This document shows, piece by piece, positions 1 to 6,240 of a stretch of DNA of 6,768 nt. Source of the stretch: Flavobacteriaceae bacterium (GTDB lineage: Bacteria > Bacteroidota > Bacteroidia > Flavobacteriales > Flavobacteriaceae). Position 1 is the stretch's first letter. Each line of letters opens with the position of its first letter. The notes below the pieces were generated by a model. It ran no database searches. It was not told the DNA's origin and was given only the letters and a program-made list of their open reading frames with translations. The DNA lies in contig CP070731.1 of assembly GCA_020347545.1 (NCBI GenBank), positions 299,465-306,232 on the forward strand, in the 5' to 3' direction. Both the position numbers and the translations under genes were made by a program.

Positions 1-209
1 CATACCGTGACAGAAAACAAAACAAAAGAAATTTCCGTGCATTGTGGATTCAGCGTATCAACGCTGGAGCTCGTGAACACGGTATGTCTTATTCGCAATT
101 CATGGGTAAAATCAAAGCAAACAATATCGATTTGAACAGAAAGGTTCTAGCCGATCTTGCAATGAATGAGCCAGATGCCTTCAAAGCGATTGTAGATAAA
201 ATTAAATAA
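1..209 (+). CDS. rplT: 50S ribosomal protein L20, C-terminal part (5'-truncated by window edge)
   Basis: This is the tail of ribosomal protein L20, a 23S rRNA-binding protein of the large subunit that is needed early in 50S assembly. The first complete codon is at position 3, and 68 residues are visible before the TAA at 207-209. The translation carries the L20 signatures FRALWIQRINAGAREHGMSY and, near the end, NRKVLADLAMNEPDAF. L20 is normally about 115-120 aa, so roughly the last 60% is present. The start lies to the left of the window; in most bacteria rplT follows infC and rpmI, but that cannot be checked here. The gene ends 18 nt before a strong terminator hairpin and faces prfA on the other strand. 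The reading frame is intact. The identification is secure from sequence recognition. Confidence 0.97.
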   Translation, partial: YRDRKQNKRNFRALWIQRINAGAREHGMSYSQFMGKIKANNIDLNRKVLADLAMNEPDAFKAIVDKIK

Positions 210-227
210 AACAAATACTTGCTTATA

Positions 228-259
228 AAAAAAACCTGAGGTCTCCCTCAGGTTTTTTT
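228..259. terminator. Bidirectional intrinsic terminator between rplT and prfA
   Basis: A perfect inverted repeat pairs 228-240 with 247-259, with core arms AACCTGAG and CTCAGGTT around the 6-nt loop GTCTCC. The left arm begins with a run of A and the right arm ends in a run of T, so the RNA from either strand is a GC-containing stem followed by U residues. It lies 18 nt after the rplT stop and 39 nt past the prfA stop on the other strand, where it can end both convergent transcripts. Confidence 0.93.
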
Positions 260-298
260 ATGTCTTGACTCAACATTATCCCAAACTTGAATATCTTA

Positions 299-1375
299 TC
301 AGAAATCTGTTTCGGTGGCTTTCAGCTTTTCCGAGTTTTCTGCAAGCTTCAACTCCTCAATAATCTTCGACAGGTCCCCGTTCATAATATTACTCAAATC
401 GTAAAGGGTCAAACCGATGCGATGTTCGGTAACCCTTCCCTGAGGGTAATTATAGGTTCTGATCTTAGCAGAACGATCACCACTTGAAACAAGGGTTTTC
501 CTCTTGGCCGCATCTTCCTGTAGCTTTTTCTCCAGTTCCACTTCGTAAATTCTGGTACGCAATACTTTAAAGGCTTTCTCTTTGTTCTTATGCTGAGATT
601 TCTGATCCTGACACTGGGCCACAATCCCTGTGGGAACATGAGTCAGGCGAACTGCTGAATACGTGGTGTTTACAGATTGTCCCCCAGGGCCCGAGGCACA
701 AAAATAGTCAACCCGCACATCACTCATTTTCAAATCAATATCAAATTCTTCTGCTTCCGGAAGTACCATTACCGTAGCCGCAGATGTATGGACTCTTCCC
801 TGGGTTTCCGTTTGAGGTACGCGTTGTACCCGATGTACCCCGGATTCAAACTTTAACGTTCCATAGACATCTTCACCGCTAACACTGAATATTATTTCCT
901 TAAATCCTCCTGAAGTCCCTTCACTAAGATCCTCCAATTCAACTTTCCACCCCTTTTCTGAGGCAAACTTGGTGTACATACGGTACAAATCCCCTGCAAA
1001 AATACTTGCCTCATCTCCTCCTGTACCTGCGCGAATCTCAACAATGACATTTTTGGCATCCTCAGGATCCTTTGGGATCAACAAAAATTTTATCTCCTCC
1101 TCTAATACCGGCAACTTCACAGAAGCTTCTTCAAGTTCCATTTTCGCCATTTCCACCATCTCCTCATCAGAGCCGTCGGCAATGATCTCATTGGCCTCCT
1201 CTATACTTGCAAGAGCAGATTTGTACTCAGCTCCCTTATCAACAATTTTTTTTAGATCCTTGTACTCTTTATTCAATTTGACATACCGTTTTTGATCCAT
1301 GATCACATCGGGCTGTATGATCAAATCAGAGACCTCATCAAATCTTTGTTTTACTATTTGTAATTTATCTATCAT
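299..1375 (-). CDS. prfA: Peptide chain release factor 1 (RF1)
   Basis: RF1 recognises UAA and UAG in the ribosomal A site and triggers hydrolysis of the peptidyl-tRNA ester. The 358-aa product has the usual full length (E. coli RF1 is 360 aa). The helical N-terminal domain is about residues 1-100. The stop-codon-reading tripeptide PxT appears as P187-Q188-T189 within RVPQTETQGRVHTSA, which marks RF1 rather than RF2 (SPF). The catalytic GGQ loop is at 231-233 within SGPGGQSVN. The Gln is the target of PrmC methylation in other bacteria. The C-terminal part carries the conserved TYNYPQGRVTEHRI. The ATG at 1375 gives the typical RF1 N-terminus and lies just downstream of a -7-type promoter element. 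The leader is short and I see no clear Shine-Dalgarno sequence. The gene is apparently monocistronic, convergent with rplT and divergent from the cytochrome gene. Nothing is broken. Confidence 0.98.
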   Translation of the reverse strand: MIDKLQIVKQRFDEVSDLIIQPDVIMDQKRYVKLNKEYKDLKKIVDKGAEYKSALASIEEANEIIADGSDEEMVEMAKMELEEASVKLPVLEEEIKFLLIPKDPEDAKNVIVEIRAGTGGDEASIFAGDLYRMYTKFASEKGWKVELEDLSEGTSGGFKEIIFSVSGEDVYGTLKFESGVHRVQRVPQTETQGRVHTSAATVMVLPEAEEFDIDLKMSDVRVDYFCASGPGGQSVNTTYSAVRLTHVPTGIVAQCQDQKSQHKNKEKAFKVLRTRIYEVELEKKLQEDAAKRKTLVSSGDRSAKIRTYNYPQGRVTEHRIGLTLYDLSNIMNGDLSKIIEELKLAENSEKLKATETDF

Positions 1376-1393
1376 TATCTATGTCTTGTCCTG

Positions 1394-1427
1394 CAAATTT
1401 AACATTTTTTAATCTTTAAAAGATCAA
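1394..1427 (-). promoter_or_regulatory. Candidate prfA promoter (Bacteroidota type)
   Basis: On the minus strand, TAAATTTG (1401 down to 1394) matches the Bacteroidota -7 consensus TANNTTTG exactly. A TTG at 1427-1425 lies 23 nt upstream, at the long end of the 17-23 nt spacing described for Flavobacterium promoters. The -7 box ends 18 nt before the prfA ATG, implying a very short 5' leader. The -7 match is seen directly; the -33 assignment is inferred and weaker because TTG is common by chance. Confidence 0.55.
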
Positions 1428-1483
1428 TTGACAAATATGAGCAATTATAAGTTTCATAATGCTATTTTATGGCATTTTTTGAA

Positions 1484-1491
1484 TAAATTTG
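1484..1491 (+). promoter_or_regulatory. Candidate -7 promoter element for the cytochrome c gene
   Basis: TAAATTTG matches the Bacteroidota -7 consensus TANNTTTG exactly and ends 30 nt before the cytochrome ATG at 1522. No TTG occurs at the expected 17-23 nt upstream distance, so only the -7 half is supported. In this AT-rich intergenic region a chance match is possible. Confidence 0.42.
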
Positions 1492-1521
1492 TAATTAATT
1501 TAACCACAAAAATTTTGTACC

Positions 1522-1944
1522 ATGAAAAAGATACTTTTCGTATTTGCCATTTTTTCTCTGGCTATTGTAAGTTGCGGAGAAACAAAAAAAGAAGAAGTGA
1601 AAAAAGATGTGGAAGCTCCCGCTAAAGAAGTAGCCAAGGAAGCTCCTGCTGAAAGTGCAGATGATTTGGTTGCCATGGGTGAAAAGCTTTTTACTGACAA
1701 AACATGTGTTTCCTGTCATCAACTGGATGCAAAGATCGTTGGACCTTCAGTTAAAGACATTGTCAAGATATATGAAGAAAACAATGCAAGTTTGGTGGAA
1801 TTCCTAAAGGGTAATCAAGAAGCAATTGTTGATACAGATGCAGGACAGGTTGCAATCATGCAGGCCAACCTTGATGGATTTGTAAAAGATTTAAAAGAAG
1901 AAGAACTTCAGGCTTTGGCTGCCTATATGAAGAGCGCCAAGTAA
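1522..1944 (+). CDS. Small class I cytochrome c lipoprotein (single haem)
   Basis: This is probably a membrane-anchored electron carrier acting outside the inner membrane. The 140-aa product starts with a lipoprotein signal peptide: K2-K3, a hydrophobic stretch at about 4-16, then the lipobox IVSC with Cys18 as the acylation site. A charged, low-complexity Lys/Glu/Ala linker at about 20-46 follows and probably acts as a flexible tether. The haem domain has one CXXCH site (C62-V-S-C65-H66), the GP-containing segment IVGPSVKDI at 72-80, and a C-terminal helix ELQALAAYMKSAK typical of class I cytochromes c. M113 in AIMQANL is the best candidate for the distal haem ligand, but that is inferred. 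The start at 1522 is chosen because it yields a complete signal peptide. The gene stands alone between a divergent and a convergent neighbour, so the redox partner cannot be read from context. No specific gene name is justified. Confidence 0.9.
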   Translation: MKKILFVFAIFSLAIVSCGETKKEEVKKDVEAPAKEVAKEAPAESADDLVAMGEKLFTDKTCVSCHQLDAKIVGPSVKDIVKIYEENNASLVEFLKGNQEAIVDTDAGQVAIMQANLDGFVKDLKEEELQALAAYMKSAK

Positions 1945-1963
1945 ACTGTATTTCTCTAAAAAC

Positions 1964-1996
1964 AAAAAACCTTTCGCCGTTGCGAAAGGTTTTTTT
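1964..1996. terminator. Bidirectional intrinsic terminator between cytochrome c and gdhA
   Basis: A perfect 14-bp stem pairs 1964-1977 with 1982-1995. The core is CCTTTCGC / GCGAAAGG around a CGTT loop, preceded by six A and followed by a T run (1990-1996). It starts 19 nt after the cytochrome stop codon and lies 32 nt beyond the gdhA stop on the other strand. The A-stem-T symmetry lets it work in both directions. Confidence 0.93.
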
Positions 1997-2028
1997 GTTT
2001 AACCAAAAGGGTCAACAAGAGTATTGGA

Positions 2029-3372
2029 TCAAACAACACCCTGGGCCAGCATGGCATCTGCCACTTTTACAAAACCAGCTATATTGGCTCCCTTGACATA
2101 GTCAACATATCCATTTTCATCCTTGCCGTACTTGATACAGGCATCGTGGATATTGTTCATAATTTCTTTCAATTTAGTGTCAACCTCTTCCCTGGTCCAA
2201 TTCATTCTCAAAGAATTCTGGCTCATTTCCAGTCCTGAAGTTGCAACTCCTCCGGCGTTTGAGGCTTTACCCGGCGCATATAATATCTTTGCATCAAGGA
2301 AGGCATGAACAGCGTCCAGGTCCGATGGCATATTGGCTCCTTCGCTCACAACAAAGCAACCGTTGGCAAGAAGAGATTTTGCGTCTTCACCGAGTAATTC
2401 ATTCTGAGTGGCACAAGGAAGGGCCACATCACATTTCTCACCCCATGGCGTTTTTCCCTCTGTATATTTAGCAGAAGGATATTGCTTACTATATTCTTTT
2501 ATCCTGCCCCTTTTAACGTTTTTCAACTCCATGACATAAGCAAGTTTTTCCGCATCAATTCCATCCGGATCATAAATATACCCTGAAGAATCTGAAAGCG
2601 TTACAACTTTTGCCCCTAATTGGGTCGCTTTTTCCGTTGCATATTGTGCAACGTTACCAGAACCGGAAACCAGTACTGTTTTCCCTTTCAAGGAATCTCC
2701 TTTCGTCTTCAGCATACTTTCAGCAAAATAAACCGTTCCATATCCTGTAGCTTCAGGTCGAATCAAAGATCCACCCCATGAAATACCTTTACCTGTCAAT
2801 ACCCCGGTAAACTCATTCTTTAGACGCTTATACATTCCATAAAGGAATCCGATTTCTCGACCTCCCACTCCAATAACTCCGGCCGGAACATCCGTATTAG
2901 GCCCTATATGTCTGTAAAGCTCCGACATAAAGCTCTGACAGAATCTCATAATTTCATTATCAGACTTCCCTTTTGGATCAAAATCAGATCCTCCTTTTCC
3001 CCCTCCCATAGGTAAGGTGGTAAGGCTATTTTTAAATACCTGCTCAAAAGCCAGGAACTTAAGAATACTCATATTTACAGTTGGGTGAAATCTCAACCCG
3101 CCCTTGTAAGGACCAATGGCAGAATTCATTTGAATACGGTATCCTCGGTTGACACAAATTTCTCCATTGTCATCAACCCATGCTACTCTAAAGGTTACAG
3201 CCCTCTCGGGTTCAACCATTCGCATCAAAATATTCTTGCCATGATATATATCCTGTGAGATAATATAGGGTATAACGGTTTCGGCCACTTCTTGAACTGC
3301 TTGCATGAATTCGGGCTCAAGTCCGTTGCGCGCCTCAATTTCTTTCATAAAGGCATCAATTTTTGACTTCAT
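2029..3372 (-). CDS. gdhA: NADP-type glutamate dehydrogenase with Val in place of the catalytic Asp
   Basis: This is a hexameric-type glutamate dehydrogenase, which reductively aminates 2-oxoglutarate with ammonia to give glutamate. At 447 aa it has the same length as the E. coli enzyme and no frameshift. Recognisable parts are the substrate-binding GPYKGGLRFHP (K90), K114 in VFKNS, the signature PMGGGKGGSDFDP with catalytic Lys126, the Rossmann loop SGSGNVA (236-242), and S379 in ATSGLEMSQNS. The segment LSDSSG (259-264) follows the NADP(H)-enzyme pattern rather than the SGPDG of the NAD enzyme of Clostridium symbiosum. The oddity is at 163-169, which reads PAGVIGV where the family has PAGDIGV or PAGDLGV. 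Residue 166 (codon GTT) is Val at the position equivalent to C. symbiosum Asp165, the catalytic aspartate. The start at 3372 agrees with the family's length, and no Shine-Dalgarno sequence is seen. The gene is monocistronic by context. Family assignment is certain; catalytic competence is in doubt. Confidence 0.97.
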   Translation of the reverse strand: MKSKIDAFMKEIEARNGLEPEFMQAVQEVAETVIPYIISQDIYHGKNILMRMVEPERAVTFRVAWVDDNGEICVNRGYRIQMNSAIGPYKGGLRFHPTVNMSILKFLAFEQVFKNSLTTLPMGGGKGGSDFDPKGKSDNEIMRFCQSFMSELYRHIGPNTDVPAGVIGVGGREIGFLYGMYKRLKNEFTGVLTGKGISWGGSLIRPEATGYGTVYFAESMLKTKGDSLKGKTVLVSGSGNVAQYATEKATQLGAKVVTLSDSSGYIYDPDGIDAEKLAYVMELKNVKRGRIKEYSKQYPSAKYTEGKTPWGEKCDVALPCATQNELLGEDAKSLLANGCFVVSEGANMPSDLDAVHAFLDAKILYAPGKASNAGGVATSGLEMSQNSLRMNWTREEVDTKLKEIMNNIHDACIKYGKDENGYVDYVKGANIAGFVKVADAMLAQGVV

Positions 3373-3397
3373 AATTTTGTAGGGATTAAATTATTAA

Positions 3398-3431
3398 AAT
3401 TTGATTTTTTCATAGCAAAAATAATCAAATT
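3398..3431. repeat. Inverted repeat overlapping the predicted gdhA promoter
   Basis: Perfect 9-bp arms AATTTGATT (3398-3406) and AATCAAATT (3423-3431) are separated by 16 bp. Inside them, after one mismatch, a further TTT/AAA can pair. The arm starts are 25 bp apart, about 2.4 helical turns. The repeat spans the predicted gdhA -7 box. A transcript from that promoter would contain little beyond one arm, so a DNA-binding site is more plausible than an RNA hairpin. AT-rich composition makes chance a real alternative. Confidence 0.4.
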
Positions 3432-3443
3432 CCTAATAACCAA
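3416..3443 (-). promoter_or_regulatory. Candidate gdhA promoter (Bacteroidota type)
   Basis: On the minus strand, TATTTTTG (3423 down to 3416) fits the TANNTTTG -7 consensus, and TTG (3443 down to 3441) lies 17 nt upstream, within the known spacing range. This implies a leader of roughly 35-40 nt before the gdhA ATG. It is the only promoter candidate here with both elements well within the usual spacing, though both motifs are short. Confidence 0.5.
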
Positions 3444-3559
3444 CTACGGAAAGCACTTTTAATTTCCACTTATTTTCACAAAAAAAATTGACATTTAACA
3501 TCAAATCAATCACCCTCAAAAATTGCATGGGTTTAAAAGGTCAATCCGACAAAAAAATG

Positions 3560-3567
3560 TAAATTTG
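3560..3567 (+). promoter_or_regulatory. Candidate -7 promoter element for the pheS cluster
   Basis: TAAATTTG matches TANNTTTG exactly and ends 22 nt before the pheS ATG. The nearest upstream TTG (3523-3525) is 34 nt away, outside the normal spacing, so the -33 element is missing or degenerate. The position fits transcription of pheS, the protease gene and purM from one start. Confidence 0.45.
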
Positions 3568-3589
3568 CCATCTAAAATTCTCAGGAGAA

Positions 3590-4609
3590 ATGAAGGAAAA
3601 AATATCTGACCATTTAAGTGAAATTCAAGATTTTAAAGCAGAGAGTTTAGAGAAAATTGAAGCTTTCAGGATCAAATATTTGGGAAGCAAGGGCATCCTA
3701 AAACAACTATTCTCTGAATTTAAAGAGGTTGATCCTTCCTTGAAAAAAGAAATTGGACAATCTCTTAACAGTTTGAGAAATGCTGCCAGTGAAAAGATCA
3801 ATGAACTAAAGGACGCATTGGAAAATACGGTTTCTGAGAAAAAAGTCTATGGAGACCTTACGCGCCCGGGTGAAAGAATAGACCTAGGTGCCAGACATCC
3901 CATTTCAATTGTGAAAAACCAGATCATAGAGGTGTTCTCAAGAATAGGATTTACCGTTTCTGAAGGGCCTGAAATTGAAGATGACTGGCATAATTTCACT
4001 GCATTGAATTTACCTGAATATCATCCGGCAAGAGATATGCAGGACACTTTTTTTATTGAAACTGATCCGGATATACTGTTGAGAACGCATACTTCTTCGG
4101 TTCAGGTAAGGTATATGGAAAACCATAAACCCCCAATCAGGACGATTTCTCCGGGAAGAGTGTTTAGAAATGAAGATATTTCGGCCAGATCACATTGTAT
4201 ATTCCATCAGATTGAAGGCTTGTATATTGATACTGATGTTTCATTTGCTGATCTAAAGCAGACACTTCTTTATTTTACCAAAGAGATGTTTGGCAAATCT
4301 AAAATCAGGCTGAGGCCTTCTTATTTCCCTTTTACGGAACCCAGTGCAGAAGTAGATATTTACTGGGGGCTTGAAACAGAAACGGATTATAAAATTACAA
4401 AAGGTACAGGATGGCTGGAGATCATGGGATGCGGAATGGTAGACCCGAATGTCTTGAAAAATGCCAATATTGATCCCGAAACCTATACCGGATACGCCTT
4501 TGGAATGGGAATTGAAAGAATTGCCATGTTGCTTTACCAGATCCCGGATATAAGAATGTTCTATGAAAATGATATTCGCTTCCTGGAACAGTTTAAATCT
4601 GAAATATAA
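3590..4609 (+). CDS. pheS: Phenylalanyl-tRNA synthetase, alpha subunit
   Basis: PheS is the catalytic subunit of the (alpha-beta)2 class II synthetase that charges tRNA-Phe in the cytoplasm. The 339-aa product is full length for the family. Residues 1 to about 85 are charged and helical, matching the tRNA-binding coiled coil. The core has the class II motifs: motif 1 around HPISIVKNQII (103-113) and GPEIEDDWHNF (126-136), motif 2 around RVFRNEDISARSHCIFHQIEG (about 190-210), and motif 3 in GYAFGMGIERIAML (301-314). The phenylalanine pocket segment PSYFPFTEPSAE is at 243-254. A303, in GYAFGMG, corresponds to the well-known E. coli Ala294. The start follows AGGAG (3583-3587), but only 2 nt separate that from ATG, so its role as a ribosome binding site is uncertain. 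The usual partner gene pheT is not next to it. Downstream, the protease ORF begins 3 nt after the stop. Confidence 0.98.
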   Translation: MKEKISDHLSEIQDFKAESLEKIEAFRIKYLGSKGILKQLFSEFKEVDPSLKKEIGQSLNSLRNAASEKINELKDALENTVSEKKVYGDLTRPGERIDLGARHPISIVKNQIIEVFSRIGFTVSEGPEIEDDWHNFTALNLPEYHPARDMQDTFFIETDPDILLRTHTSSVQVRYMENHKPPIRTISPGRVFRNEDISARSHCIFHQIEGLYIDTDVSFADLKQTLLYFTKEMFGKSKIRLRPSYFPFTEPSAEVDIYWGLETETDYKITKGTGWLEIMGCGMVDPNVLKNANIDPETYTGYAFGMGIERIAMLLYQIPDIRMFYENDIRFLEQFKSEI

Positions 4610-4612
4610 GGG

Positions 4613-5062
4613 ATGCAGGATCTGAAAGATTTTTTGTTTGAGCGTGGCTATGTGAGAATTAAACTCAAAAAGACCATCACGAACCATTTTGAAATAAAGG
4701 CAAAAATTAATGGAATTAAAGGTAATTTTATTCTTGATACCGGTGCGTCTAAATCATGTGTTGGATTTGAGGATATCGAGTACTTTAATTTAGAAACAGA
4801 AGACTCGGAAGAAAAAGCCAGCGGAGCCGGGCCAAGTGAAATTGACACTTTGATCTCTGCTCAGAATCAAGTTACAGTTGGCAAATTCAACATAAAAAAA
4901 ATGTCGCTCATTTTGATCGACCTCAGTCACATCAACAAGGCACTTGAAAAGCAGGATGCCAATCCGGTTAAAGGAATTTTAGGAGCAGATATTCTTATCA
5001 AGGGTAAGTCTATTATTGACTATAATAAGAAGTACCTCTATTTATTGAAAAAAAAGAATTAA
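4613..5062 (+). CDS. Retropepsin-like aspartic protease (clan AA), function unknown
   Basis: The 149-aa product resembles the small bacterial retropepsin-like (gag-asp type) proteases. The active-site motif is FILDTGASKS (39-48) with Asp42, Thr43 and Gly44, in the usual hydrophobic-hydrophobic-DTGAS form. The second fold signature is GILGADILIKG (121-131), the conserved hydrophobic-Gly turn. One catalytic motif per chain means that activity would require a homodimer, as in retroviral proteases. There is no signal peptide or membrane segment, so a cytosolic location is inferred. There is no reverse transcriptase, integrase or phage gene nearby, so this is not a retroelement remnant. The ATG at 4613 lies 3 nt after the pheS stop, with AAGGG directly before it, and the gene ends 2 nt before purM; translational coupling is likely. 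A GTG at codon 14 is an alternative start but would lose the N-terminal FLFERGY. The substrate is unknown. Confidence 0.88.
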   Translation: MQDLKDFLFERGYVRIKLKKTITNHFEIKAKINGIKGNFILDTGASKSCVGFEDIEYFNLETEDSEEKASGAGPSEIDTLISAQNQVTVGKFNIKKMSLILIDLSHINKALEKQDANPVKGILGADILIKGKSIIDYNKKYLYLLKKKN

Positions 5063-5064
5063 AC

Positions 5065-6240
5065 ATGAGCAATCAGGACAACAGATACAGCCTTCGAGGA
5101 GTTTCAGCCCAAAAAGAAGATGTGCACAAAGCCATCAAAAATGTAGATAAAGGTTTGTTTCCAAAAGCTTTCTGCAAGATCGTACCCGATCATTTAACCA
5201 ATGATGAGGACTATTGTTTGGTGATGCATGCAGACGGAGCGGGGACAAAATCGTCTCTTGCCTATATGTACTGGAAAGAAACAGGCGATGTCTCTGTTTG
5301 GAAGGGAATTGCACAGGATGCCCTGATCATGAATGTAGATGACCTTCTTTGCGTAGGGGCAACAGACAATATAATCCTGTCCTCGACCATCGGAAGAAAC
5401 AAGAATTTAATTCCGGGCGAAGTAATTTCCGCAATCATCAATGGAACTGAAGAATTACTTGATGAACTCAGTGGATTTGGGGTAAAGATTCATTCTACAG
5501 GTGGAGAAACAGCTGATGTTGGAGATCTTGTACGTACCATGATCGTGGACTCCACAGTTACGGCAAGGATGAAAAGGGATGATGTGATTGACAATGCCAA
5601 TATTGGTCCGGGCGATGTTATTGTGGGCCTTTCCTCTTTTGGACAAGCCACTTATGAAAAGGAATACAACGGAGGGATGGGAAGCAACGGATTAACAAGT
5701 GCCCGTCACGATGTTTTTGCTAATTATCTGGCTAAAAAATATCCTGAAAGCTATGATCATGCCGTTCCTGCGGATCTGGTTTATTCGGGGAACATCAAAT
5801 TGACGGATCCTGTGGAAGGAGTCCCTCTAGACGCCGGAAAACTGGTTTTATCTCCTACAAGGACCTATGCACCGATCATAATTAAAATGCTTGAAAAGCA
5901 CCGTAAAGATATTCATGGAATGGTGCATTGCAGTGGCGGGGCGCAAACAAAAATCCTTCACTTCGTTGATAAGGTGCATGTCATAAAAGATAACCTATTT
6001 GAAGTCCCACCTTTATTCAGGCTGATTCAGGAACAATCAAAAACTGATTGGCGCGAGATGTATCAGGTATTTAATTGTGGCCATCGAATGGAATTGTACG
6101 TACCCGAGGAGATTGCAGAAAACCTCATTTCCATTTCTCAATCTTTCGGTGTCGATGCCCGTATAATTGGAAGGGTCGAAAAATCTGATACAAAAAAATT
6201 GAGTATTAAGAGTGAATACGGAAATTTCGAATATAAGTAA
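5065..6240 (+). CDS. purM: Phosphoribosylformylglycinamidine cyclo-ligase (AIR synthetase), long Bacteroidota form
   Basis: PurM uses ATP to close the imidazole ring, converting FGAM to aminoimidazole ribonucleotide, the fifth step of de novo purine synthesis. The 391-aa product is longer than the 345-aa E. coli enzyme but matches the Bacteroidota form as I know it. Visible motifs are HADGAGTKSSLAYMYWKETG (55-74; the family's DG-GTK loop), DALIMNVDDLLCVGATDN (85-102), GGETADVGD (146-154), SNGLTSARHD (207-216, equivalent to the usual SNGYS-R segment), HCSGGAQTK (288-296, equivalent to HITGGG) and FNCGHRMEL (336-344, equivalent to the FN-GIGM motif). Two domains, an N-terminal AIRS and a C-terminal AIRS domain, meet near residue 185. 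The start lies 2 nt after the preceding stop. No other purine gene is adjacent, and the link with pheS may simply reflect shared growth-related expression. The frame is intact. Confidence 0.96.
   Translation: MSNQDNRYSLRGVSAQKEDVHKAIKNVDKGLFPKAFCKIVPDHLTNDEDYCLVMHADGAGTKSSLAYMYWKETGDVSVWKGIAQDALIMNVDDLLCVGATDNIILSSTIGRNKNLIPGEVISAIINGTEELLDELSGFGVKIHSTGGETADVGDLVRTMIVDSTVTARMKRDDVIDNANIGPGDVIVGLSSFGQATYEKEYNGGMGSNGLTSARHDVFANYLAKKYPESYDHAVPADLVYSGNIKLTDPVEGVPLDAGKLVLSPTRTYAPIIIKMLEKHRKDIHGMVHCSGGAQTKILHFVDKVHVIKDNLFEVPPLFRLIQEQSKTDWREMYQVFNCGHRMELYVPEEIAENLISISQSFGVDARIIGRVEKSDTKKLSIKSEYGNFEYK

Noticed and set aside
969..1295. 108-codon open frame on the plus strand inside prfA
   Set aside because: It is fully antisense to the conserved RF1 coding sequence and is rich in Ser and Ile in low-complexity fashion, as expected of a reverse reading of Glu/Ala-rich codons.
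1428..1722. Short open frames on both strands around the cytochrome gene start
   Set aside because: They overlap the well-supported cytochrome frame with its signal peptide and CXXCH motif, and show no family features of their own.
2241..2471. 76-codon open frame on the plus strand inside gdhA
   Set aside because: It is antisense to a highly conserved part of glutamate dehydrogenase and has no recognisable domain.
3488..3506. TTGACA (3488-3493) upstream of pheS as a classical sigma70 -35 box
   Set aside because: No suitable -10 follows at about 17 nt, and Bacteroidota promoters use TTG/TANNTTTG; the exact -7 match at 3560 is a better candidate.
4253..4687. 144-codon open frame on the minus strand across the pheS end and the protease gene start
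   Set aside because: It lies antisense to the conserved pheS and protease frames, crosses their junction, and its translation resembles no protein family. It is a shadow of real genes.
4613..5062. Retroelement or prophage remnant, suggested by the retroviral-type protease motif
   Set aside because: There is no reverse transcriptase, integrase, terminal repeat or target duplication, and the gene is tightly packed between intact housekeeping genes. A resident cellular protease fits better.
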